A DNA stretch of 64,000 nt from JAPLDB01 sp038230515 (GTDB lineage: Bacteria; Bacteroidota; Bacteroidia; AKYH767-A; 2013-40CM-41-45): positions 5,790 to 69,789 of the forward strand of contig JBBRND010000025.1 in the NCBI GenBank assembly GCA_038230515.1, given 5' to 3'. The notes beneath the pieces are model-generated. The model was not told where the DNA came from, made no database searches, and saw only the letters and a list, made by a program, of their open reading frames with translations. Both the position numbers and the translations under genes were made by a program. Of the stretch, positions 6,943 to 13,859 are shown in pieces (within the stretch, counting starts at the first letter, position 1; each line of letters begins with the position of its first letter).

Positions 6943-7950
6943 ATGAAATTGAATTGGAGAAAAATCTTCGTTGGAATTCTTTCATTGTGCATTGTGCATT
7001 GCGCATCGTGCATTTCCGTTTTTGCCCAGCCCACACAAACTCACGCAACCGCTTCTCTTGACACAACAAAAATCAGGATTGGAGAGCAGACGCACTTGAA
7101 TCTTACAGCAACAATTCCCGCTGATGCAAAACTTACTTTTCCTGCTATTGCTGATAGCATTCACAAACTTGAAGTGGTGCAGCGTTCTTCCATTGATACT
7201 TCAAAATCAGCAGACGGAAAATATTTCACCTACCATCAGTCACTCACTGTTACAGGTTTTGATTCAGGATTTTATGTAGTTGAGCCATTCACTTTCTTTT
7301 TCAAGAAAGCAAACGCATCTGATTCAGACAGTATCGCAACCGAAGCATTGTTGCTTCAAGTACAAACTGTGCCTGTAGATACCACAAAAGATATTAAAGA
7401 CATAAAACCACCGCTTGATGTGCCGTTCACATTTCGTGAGGCATTGCCTTACATCATTGGCGGACTTGTTGCAATCGCCCTTGTGTGGCTCATTGTTTAT
7501 TATTTGAAAAAACAAAAACGCAAACCACACGAAGTGGTAAAGAAAGTTCCGCTTCGTCCTGCGCATGAAATTGCCCTCGATGAATTGAAGAAGGTGGAAG
7601 AACAAAAGTTATGGCAGCAAGGTTTTTACAAGCAATATCAGAGTGCAGTTGCAGATACAATCCGTGCTTACATTGAAAATCGTTTTTCTATCCAGTCGCT
7701 GGAGATGCCTTCTGATGATACATTGAGTCACTTCAAAGGATCGCTCGTCAATGAGGAAGCATTTCAAAAACTGAAATATGTTTTGCTCTCAGCAGACATG
7801 GTGAAGTTTGCAAAAGCAATCCCTGTCGGTTCAGAGAATGAAACTTCTATTCAGAATGCACGGGATTTTGTAATGCTTACAAAACAGGTAGCGAAAGGAG
7901 ACTTTGAACCCGCTTCAGGAACTGAAGAAAAAAAGGAGGTGCCATCATGA
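6943..7950 (+). CDS. Bat-operon membrane protein with N-terminal beta domain (BatD-like)
   Basis: A 335-residue protein with a signal peptide or N-terminal anchor, a beta-rich periplasmic part (residues about 30-150) and one membrane helix near 168-190 (ALPYIIGGLVAIALVWLIVYYL), followed by a basic helical cytoplasmic tail. This topology and its place between DUF58 and batA match the unnamed conserved member of Bacteroidota Bat operons. The sequence ATGA at 7947-7950 overlaps the batA start, so translation is probably coupled. The signal-peptide core (SLCIVHCASCISVF) is encoded by a heptamer tract at 6987-7014. The catalytic role is unknown. Confidence 0.82.
   Translation: MKLNWRKIFVGILSLCIVHCASCISVFAQPTQTHATASLDTTKIRIGEQTHLNLTATIPADAKLTFPAIADSIHKLEVVQRSSIDTSKSADGKYFTYHQSLTVTGFDSGFYVVEPFTFFFKKANASDSDSIATEALLLQVQTVPVDTTKDIKDIKPPLDVPFTFREALPYIIGGLVAIALVWLIVYYLKKQKRKPHEVVKKVPLRPAHEIALDELKKVEEQKLWQQGFYKQYQSAVADTIRAYIENRFSIQSLEMPSDDTLSHFKGSLVNEEAFQKLKYVLLSADMVKFAKAIPVGSENETSIQNARDFVMLTKQVAKGDFEPASGTEEKKEVPS
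6987..7014 (+). repeat. 4 x 7-bp tract (GTGCATT) encoding the signal-peptide core
   Basis: Four head-to-tail words, three of them exactly GTGCATT and one GCGCATC, lie in frame in the hydrophobic core of the signal peptide of the gene at 6943. A weaker fifth word, TTTCATT, precedes them. Confidence 0.75.
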
Positions 7951-8945
7951 TTCCTGAAATCACGTTCGCGCAAAAATATTTCTTCGGGTTGTTTATACTG
8001 ATACCGGTTATGATTGCCGTTTATATTTTTCTGAACCGAAGGAGGCAAACGAACATTGGCTTTTCATCATTCGAAAATTTTATCGGATACAAACCAACGT
8101 TTCGTCAGCGCTTAAAGCATCTGCCGTTTGTATTGTGGATACTTGCATGTAGCGCCATCATTGTTGCATTGGCACGACCGCAATCAAGCTCTGGCGGGCA
8201 AAATGTAACTACCGAAGGAATTGATATTGTAATGGGAATTGATCTTTCGCAATCCATGCTTGCGGAAGACCTGAAACCAAATCGCGTTGAAGCAGCAAAA
8301 AAAGTTGCTCAGGATTTTATTGACGGCCGACCAACTGACCGCATCGGGCTGGTTGTTTTTGCGGGAGAGAGTTTTACGCAATGTCCGATTACATCTGATC
8401 ATTCTGTTTTGAAAAATTTAATCTCCGGATTACAGAGCGGAATGTTGGCAGACGGCACTGCCATTGGCGAAGGTCTGGCTACGGCTGTAAACCGTATAAA
8501 GTCAAGCAAAGCGAAAAGTAAAGTAATTATTTTGCTCACTGACGGGGTTAATAATGTAGGAAATATTTCTCCGCAAACAGCGGGTGATATTGCAAAAGCA
8601 TTTAATATTCGGGTTTATACAATTGGGGTGGGTACGCAGGATGCGATGGCGCCTTATCCTGTTCGTACACCGTTCGGAGTGCAAACACAAATGATAAAGG
8701 TAGATGTGGATGAGCCAACATTGAAAGGCATTGCTGCCGAAACAGGAGGAAAATATTTTCGCGCTACTCGTACTTCTGAATTGAAAGATATTTACACGGA
8801 GATTGATAAATTAGAAAAGACAAAAATTGATGTGACGGAATTTAGAAATAAGACAGAGGAATTTTATCCACTTATCATCATTGCATTGATTTGTCTTGCC
8901 GTTGAACGGCTGTTGCGTTACACGATATTGAAAACATTGCCATGA
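7947..8945 (+). CDS. batA: BatA, VWA-domain inner-membrane protein
   Basis: A 332-residue protein with two N-terminal membrane helices (about residues 8-28 and 55-75), a periplasmic VWA domain and a C-terminal helix. The metal-binding MIDAS motif is intact: GIDLSQSM (DxSxS) and LLTDGVNN, with FIDGRPTDRIGLVVFAGES between. Bat proteins were first linked to aerotolerance and oxidative stress resistance in Bacteroides. The start overlaps the preceding stop (ATGA) and the stop overlaps batB (ATGA at 8942-8945), showing a tight operon. Confidence 0.93.
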   Translation: MIPEITFAQKYFFGLFILIPVMIAVYIFLNRRRQTNIGFSSFENFIGYKPTFRQRLKHLPFVLWILACSAIIVALARPQSSSGGQNVTTEGIDIVMGIDLSQSMLAEDLKPNRVEAAKKVAQDFIDGRPTDRIGLVVFAGESFTQCPITSDHSVLKNLISGLQSGMLADGTAIGEGLATAVNRIKSSKAKSKVIILLTDGVNNVGNISPQTAGDIAKAFNIRVYTIGVGTQDAMAPYPVRTPFGVQTQMIKVDVDEPTLKGIAAETGGKYFRATRTSELKDIYTEIDKLEKTKIDVTEFRNKTEEFYPLIIIALICLAVERLLRYTILKTLP

Positions 8946-9985
8946 GTATATTTCGTTTTGCACATCCTCAATATTTATATGCGCTGGCATTCGTTCCGCT
9001 TATCATCATTTTATTTATTGTCATGAGAGTGATTAAGCGAAAAGCATGGTCTCGCATTGGTGATTCTACATTGCTTTCCCAACTTGCTCCAAGTGTTTCA
9101 AGAGGAAAGCCCGCGATCAAGATGATTTTTTATTCTCTTGCTTTCTCTCTCCTTGTTATCGGACTTGCGAATCCACAGATCGGAACAAAACTTGAGGAAG
9201 TGAAACGCGAAGGAGTGGATGTAATCATTGCGCTTGATGTTTCCAACTCAATGAAAGCGCAGGATATTAAACCCGATCGCTTGGAACGGGCCAAGCAGGC
9301 CATCTCCCGCTTTATTGATAAATTGGAGAACGACCGCATTGGTATTATTGTATTTGCAGGACAAGCATACGTTCAACTTCCGATCACGACTGATTTTAAT
9401 GCTGCAAAACTTTTCCTTACAACTATTGAACCCGATATTGTCCCCACACAGGGAACTGCCATTGGCGCTGCCATTGATCTTTCGCTGCAGTCATTTGTGG
9501 GACAGGATAACAAACATAAAGCACTGGTGATTATTACTGACGGAGAAAATCACGAAGACGATGCAGTGGAAGCAGCGAAGAAAGCAAATGAAGAAGGCGT
9601 TGTTATCCACACCATCGGAATGGGGTCACCCGATGGCGCACCCATTCCTGTCTTTCATAACGGTGTGCAGGTTGACTTTATGAAAGACCAGGACGGCAAT
9701 ACAGTTATTACAAAACTCGACCAGGCAGGGCTTGAAAAGATTGCTGTTGAAGGGAAAGGAATTTTTGTACGGGCATCAAACAGCGATGACGGACTTGAAA
9801 CGATTATGAAAGAAATCGGAAAGATGAATAAGAAATCTTTCGGCACAAAACAGTTTAGTAATTATGAAGACAGGTTTCAGTATTTCATCGGTGCGGGATT
9901 ACTTTTGCTGATCATTGAATTTATTATCAGCAATAGAAAAAGCAAGTGGATGGAGAAACTGAATTTAATTATGTCAGGAAAATGA
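8942..9985 (+). CDS. batB: BatB, VWA-domain inner-membrane protein
   Basis: A 347-residue paralogue of BatA with the same layout: two N-terminal membrane helices, a VWA domain with intact MIDAS residues (ALDVSNSM, then VIITDGENHEDDA) and a C-terminal membrane helix (FIGAGLLLLIIEFII). BatA and BatB are expected to form a membrane complex with the TPR proteins encoded downstream. The start overlaps batA by 4 bases and its TGA overlaps the ATG of batC at 9982-9985. Confidence 0.93.
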   Translation: MSIFRFAHPQYLYALAFVPLIIILFIVMRVIKRKAWSRIGDSTLLSQLAPSVSRGKPAIKMIFYSLAFSLLVIGLANPQIGTKLEEVKREGVDVIIALDVSNSMKAQDIKPDRLERAKQAISRFIDKLENDRIGIIVFAGQAYVQLPITTDFNAAKLFLTTIEPDIVPTQGTAIGAAIDLSLQSFVGQDNKHKALVIITDGENHEDDAVEAAKKANEEGVVIHTIGMGSPDGAPIPVFHNGVQVDFMKDQDGNTVITKLDQAGLEKIAVEGKGIFVRASNSDDGLETIMKEIGKMNKKSFGTKQFSNYEDRFQYFIGAGLLLLIIEFIISNRKSKWMEKLNLIMSGK

Positions 9986-10701
9986 GAGCTTCAATGGGCA
10001 ATTTGAAAAAACTTCTTCTAATATTTTTGTGTGTCATAAGCACCTATTCGCTTGCAATTGCACAAACGGAAAGAAAATTGGTGCGTGATGGAAATGAGAT
10101 GTACAAAAATAAAAAGTACAGCGATGCAGAAGTGAATTACAAAAAATCGTTGGGAGTTAATAAGGATTCCAAGCCCGCGCAATTCAATCTTGGTGATGCA
10201 TATTATAAGCAGGGAAAATATGACGATGCTATAAAGCAATTTGACAATCTTTCTTCTGATAAAAATCTGGATAAGCAAGAGCAGGGCCGGGCGTTTCATA
10301 ATTTGGGCAACTCCTATCTTCAAGCAAAGAAATATCCGGAGAGTATTGGTGCTTACAAAAATGCAATGAAGTTGAATCCGAAAGACAACGATACGCGTTA
10401 CAACCTTGCTTACGCGCAAAGCATGTTGCAGCAACAGCAGCAACAAAAAAAGAATGATCAGAATAAAGATCAAAAAGATAAAGACAAGAAGGACGATAAG
10501 AAACAGGATCAGAAGCAGGACAAGCAGCAGAAAAAGGATGAACAAAAGAAAGACGAGGAGAAGCAGGCACAAAAGCGCGATAAAATTTCAAAAGAAGATG
10601 CAGAGAAAATTTTGCAGGCGTTGAACAATGATGAAAAAAATACGCAGAAGAAAATGATGAAGAAGGAAGGATCAAAAGTTTCGATTGAGAAGAACTGGTA
10701 A
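9982..10701 (+). CDS. batC: BatC, TPR protein with lysine/glutamine-rich tail
   Basis: A 239-residue protein. I choose the ATG at 9982 because it overlaps the batB stop (ATGA) and begins a clean signal peptide (NLKKLLLIFLCVISTYSLAIAQ); an in-frame ATG at 9946 would add 12 residues inside batB. Residues about 30-145 hold three TPR-like repeats (PAQFNLGDAYYKQGKYDDAI, FHNLGNSYLQAKKYPESI). Residues about 145-235 are a charged, low-complexity K/Q/D/E coil. The protein is likely periplasmic and membrane-associated. The low-complexity tail creates long false frames on the opposite strand. Confidence 0.9.
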   Translation: MRASMGNLKKLLLIFLCVISTYSLAIAQTERKLVRDGNEMYKNKKYSDAEVNYKKSLGVNKDSKPAQFNLGDAYYKQGKYDDAIKQFDNLSSDKNLDKQEQGRAFHNLGNSYLQAKKYPESIGAYKNAMKLNPKDNDTRYNLAYAQSMLQQQQQQKKNDQNKDQKDKDKKDDKKQDQKQDKQQKKDEQKKDEEKQAQKRDKISKEDAEKILQALNNDEKNTQKKMMKKEGSKVSIEKNW

Positions 10702-10725
10702 GTGCGAATTGATGTTGGCGATTTC

Positions 10726-10753
10726 TGAATTATGAATAATCAATAGCCCATAA
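10726..10753 (+). repeat. intergenic 4 x 7-bp tract between batC and batD
   Basis: Four words of the type TGAATTA and TGAATAA fill 28 of the 78 bases between batC and batD, the only wide gap in the second half of the operon. The last word is poorly conserved. Confidence 0.5.
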
Positions 10754-10760
10754 CAAGAAG

Positions 10761-10768
10761 TAACTTTG
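10761..10768 (+). promoter_or_regulatory. possible internal -7 box before batD
   Basis: TAACTTTG fits TAnnTTTG and lies 11 bases before the batD ATG. No good -33 box was seen, so a secondary promoter for batDE is only possible. Confidence 0.3.
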
Positions 10769-10779
10769 TTTTTAATACA

Positions 10780-12630
10780 ATGAATTCAAAAAAGAGAAAA
10801 TATTTTTCAGGAATCATGCTCGCAATTTTGTTGAGCACTGTTTCTGTTTTTTCTTTTGCCGAAGAAGTGCGCTTCACTGCTTCTGCCTCAAATACAAGTG
10901 TTGCTGTTGGCGATCAGATTCAGATTACGTTTCAGCTCCAGGGCAATGGCAAAAATTTTCAGGCACCCAACTTTGCAGACTTTAATGTGCTGATGGGCCC
11001 GAGTCAAAGTACTTCGATGCAAATCATGAATGGCTCTGTATCGCAATCCATATCTTATACGTACGTGATACAGGCAGCGAAGGAAGGAACGTTTAAAATT
11101 CCGGGTGCTGTCATTGATGTAGAAGGAAAAAAACTTCAATCGAACGGGCTTACAATTACTGTTGCTAAGGGTGGGAATAGTTCTCAGCAACAGCAGGGCG
11201 GAAGTTCTCAGCAAAGAAATAATGGAGGAAACGATGCTGCGCAATCTGGAGGGAAAGATGTTTTTTTTAGAGCGAGTGTTGAGAAATCGAATGTATATCG
11301 CGGAGAAGGCGTGTTGGTTAATTATAAGCTTTATACAAAAGTTACTTTGGTAAATTATGGTTTGAGCAAGATGCCCTCGCTTGAAGGATTTTTCAGCCAG
11401 GAAATTCAAATGCCGCAGCAACTCGACTTTCATGTGGAGAATGTGGATGGAGTTCAATATAAAGTTGCTGATATAAAGAAGTTCGTGCTGTTTCCTCAGC
11501 GAAGTGGGTTACTTACTCTCGATGCTATGGAAGGTGAAGTGGTTGTGCGGAAGCAAATTAGTCGTCAGCAGAGTCGCGATCCGTTCGATCAGTTTTTTAA
11601 CAATCCGTTTTTCAATAATTCTGTTCAGGATATTCCGATCAAGTTAAAAAGCGATCCCATAAAAATAAATGTAAAGGAATTACCTGATGGTGCTCCTACA
11701 ACTTTCAACGGTGCTGTCGGAAGATTTTCAATGGAAGCATCGCTTGATAAAAAAGAAACGAAAGCGCACGATGCGGTCACGCTGAAAATAAAAGTTACAG
11801 GAAAAGGGAATCTCAAGCTGATTGATCCTCCAAAAATTGATTTTCCGCCTGATTTTGAAACGTACGATCCGAAGGTAACAGCGAATGTGACAACTTCGGC
11901 TACAGGAGTGAGCGGCAGTAAAACATTTGAGTATCTCGTGATACCGCGCAACGGTGGTGAGTATAGATTTTCGGTAAATGGTTTTTCTTTTTTTAATCTC
12001 GACAATAATAAATATGAAACTGTGCCCGGTGCTGACTTCGCGCTGAAGGTTGGAAAGGGCGATGAAACAATGACTACAACCATAAGCGGGGTTTCAAAAT
12101 CGGATGTGCAATTTATTGGAAAAGATATTCGCTTCATCAAGACCAACGCTCCGCTCTTTGTTCAGCGAAACGGTTCGTTGTACAATTCTCCATTTTTTTA
12201 TTCGCTGTGTGGCGCGCCTGCATTGCTGTTTGTGCTGCTGTTTGTTTTCAGAAAGCGGTATGTAGAAATGCAGAGCAATGTTACGCTGCTGAAAAGCCGC
12301 AGGGCAAATAAAATGGCAATGAAGCGGCTTAGTGCTGCAAAGAAGTTTTTGTCAGAAAATAATTCAGAAAAATTTCTTGATGAAATGTTCCGTGCCCTGT
12401 GGGGTTTTGTGAGCGACAAGCTACAGATTCCTGTTTCTGAGTTGTCGAAAGAAAATGTTTCGCAGGTTCTGACAGAAAAAAATGTTTCTGAGGACTCTAT
12501 TGCAATGTTTATTGAAACGCTTGATGCATGTGAACTCGCGCGATTTGCAAAAAGCATTGCTGCATCGAACCAGGAAATATATCAGAAGGGAATTGAGTTG
12601 ATTACTAAACTGGGGGAAGAGATTGCATGA
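10780..12630 (+). CDS. batD: BatD, large membrane-anchored beta-domain protein
   Basis: A 616-residue protein of the BatD/oxygen-tolerance family: signal peptide (ending VSVFSFAEE), a long exported beta-sandwich region (residues about 25-460; VRFTASASNTSVAVGDQIQ and GGKDVFFRASVEKSNVYRGEGV are typical starts of its repeats), one membrane helix near residue 475 (PFFYSLCGAPALLFVLLFVF) and a helical cytoplasmic tail. A QQQGGSSQQRNNGGN linker joins the first two beta domains. Its stop overlaps the batE start (ATGA at 12627-12630). The family is required for full Bat function, but no enzymatic activity is known. Confidence 0.93.
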   Translation: MNSKKRKYFSGIMLAILLSTVSVFSFAEEVRFTASASNTSVAVGDQIQITFQLQGNGKNFQAPNFADFNVLMGPSQSTSMQIMNGSVSQSISYTYVIQAAKEGTFKIPGAVIDVEGKKLQSNGLTITVAKGGNSSQQQQGGSSQQRNNGGNDAAQSGGKDVFFRASVEKSNVYRGEGVLVNYKLYTKVTLVNYGLSKMPSLEGFFSQEIQMPQQLDFHVENVDGVQYKVADIKKFVLFPQRSGLLTLDAMEGEVVVRKQISRQQSRDPFDQFFNNPFFNNSVQDIPIKLKSDPIKINVKELPDGAPTTFNGAVGRFSMEASLDKKETKAHDAVTLKIKVTGKGNLKLIDPPKIDFPPDFETYDPKVTANVTTSATGVSGSKTFEYLVIPRNGGEYRFSVNGFSFFNLDNNKYETVPGADFALKVGKGDETMTTTISGVSKSDVQFIGKDIRFIKTNAPLFVQRNGSLYNSPFFYSLCGAPALLFVLLFVFRKRYVEMQSNVTLLKSRRANKMAMKRLSAAKKFLSENNSEKFLDEMFRALWGFVSDKLQIPVSELSKENVSQVLTEKNVSEDSIAMFIETLDACELARFAKSIAASNQEIYQKGIELITKLGEEIA

Positions 12631-13409
12631 AGAAGCTATTAGTTAATAGTCATTGGTCATTAGTCATTTGTTTTGTTGCAATGATTCTGTTTTCGTTCAA
12701 TGCAAATGCAAGTGATGCATCTTCCGAGTTTCAGAAAGCGAATGAACTTTATCAGAAACAAAATTACGACAGTGCGATAAAAATTTATGAGCAGCTTATT
12801 TCTCAGGATTATCTTTCTGCGGAAGTTTTTTACAACCTCGGCAATTGTTATTACAAGCGCGACAGCGTTGGCAAATCCATTCTTAATTACGAACGTGCGC
12901 TCAAGTTGAAGCCCGATGACGAAGACATCAATTTCAACCTGAAAGTTGCACAACTGAAAGTGGTTGATAAAATTGAAGCCGTGCCGGAAATATTTTACAG
13001 ACGGTGGATCAAATCGCTTTCTTCCATGTTTACCATGGACGGTTGGAGCCACTTTATTCTTGTTTGCGTGTGGCTTCTGTTTCTTTCTGCTGCTGTGTAT
13101 GTGGTTTCTTCGAGATCATCAATGAAGCCCATGGGTTTTTTGCTGGCTACATTTTTTCTCATCATTGGTTCCTGCGGATGGTTTCTCGCGCAGCAAAGTT
13201 ATGCCGATCATGTTTCAAGCAAGAGTGCCGTGGTGATGAATGTAACTGCGTATGTTAAAAGTTCACCGGGCGATAGCAACACCGATCTTTTTCTGCTTCA
13301 TGAAGGCACGAAGGTGGAAGTGATTGATGAATACGAGAACTGGGTGAAGATCAAAATTGCCAATGGCAGCGTGGGGTGGCTGAAGATGGCTGAGATTGAA
13401 CAGATTTAA
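12627..13409 (+). CDS. batE: BatE, TPR plus SH3-like membrane protein
   Basis: A 260-residue protein ending the operon. After a signal peptide come TPR repeats (residues about 32-115; ANELYQKQNYDSAIKIYEQL and AEVFYNLGNCYYKRD), two membrane helices (about 140-160 and 168-188) and a C-terminal bacterial SH3-like domain (residues about 195-258, ending NGSVGWLKMAEIEQI). That domain suggests contact with peptidoglycan or a protein partner. The signal peptide (LLVNSHWSLVICF) is encoded by a heptamer tract. No terminator was seen after the stop; array 2 begins 23 bases downstream. Confidence 0.92.
   Translation: MKKLLVNSHWSLVICFVAMILFSFNANASDASSEFQKANELYQKQNYDSAIKIYEQLISQDYLSAEVFYNLGNCYYKRDSVGKSILNYERALKLKPDDEDINFNLKVAQLKVVDKIEAVPEIFYRRWIKSLSSMFTMDGWSHFILVCVWLLFLSAAVYVVSSRSSMKPMGFLLATFFLIIGSCGWFLAQQSYADHVSSKSAVVMNVTAYVKSSPGDSNTDLFLLHEGTKVEVIDEYENWVKIKIANGSVGWLKMAEIEQI
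12640..12667 (+). repeat. 4 x 7-bp tract (TRGTCAT) encoding the BatE signal peptide
   Basis: Words TAGTTAA, TAGTCAT, TGGTCAT and TAGTCAT run in frame from codon 5 of batE. This is the second Bat gene whose signal peptide is built on a heptamer tract. Confidence 0.75.
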
Positions 13410-13431
13410 TTTCCATTTCTGTACAGAATGA

Positions 13432-13641
13432 AATGACTCACATCCTTGTCTGAGTCATTCATGCCCGGAAGAAAATGACTCACATCCTTGCTTGAGTCAT
13501 TCATGCACGGAAGAAAATGACTCACATCCTTGTATGAGTTATTCATGCACGGAAGAAAATGGTTCACATCCTTGTCTGAATCATTCATGCACGGAAAAAA
13601 ATGACTCATTTCCTTGTCTGAGTCGCTCACACACGTTAGAA
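13432..13641. repeat. array 2: five 42-bp units with an 8-bp dyad
   Basis: Five units of exactly 42 bp start at 13432, 13474, 13516, 13558 and 13600, in the 450-base gap between batE and the T9SS gene at 13860. The unit contains ATGACTCA and TGAGTCAT, a perfect 8-bp inverted repeat with a 10-base loop, then a conserved TTCATGCACGGAAGAA spacer. The last unit is the most diverged. Frames of 14-residue periodicity are open on both strands (for example MNDSDKDVSHFLPC). I do not call them genes because the periodicity alone explains them. Confidence 0.88.
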
Positions 13642-13832
13642 AACCATTTTAAACCGTCAGAAAAGGGCTTTATTTCTGCCTCAACCTTAAAATTTTAGTA
13701 AATTCGATGTTTTGCCTCTAGCGGGCTTAAAAGGGCTGCCACGCTCTGCTGTTCCGCAAGCTAGGTTACCTCATTTTAATTTTAGAAGTAAAAGCCCATG
13801 CCCTGTTTAATACGAGCGGTGTGTTTTTGTTG

Positions 13833-13840
13833 TAGCTTTG
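13833..13840 (+). promoter_or_regulatory. -7 promoter box TAGCTTTG
   Basis: A perfect TAnnTTTG box lies 19 bases before the ATG at 13860, a suitable distance for a short leader. The -33 region is not clear. Confidence 0.5.
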
Positions 13841-13859
13841 AAGACTGAAATATTTTAGG

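Noticed and set aside
9946..9981. Earlier batC start inside batB
   Set aside because: The ATGA overlap at 9982 with a clean signal peptide fits the coupling seen at every other junction of the operon.
10018..10675. Long minus-strand frames opposite batC
   Set aside because: They mirror the A/G-rich low-complexity tail of batC and encode leucine/phenylalanine-rich strings without homology.
13406..13698. Periodic 14-residue frames on both strands of array 2
   Set aside because: Frames on both strands are explained by the 42-bp period; neither has a promoter-proximal start.
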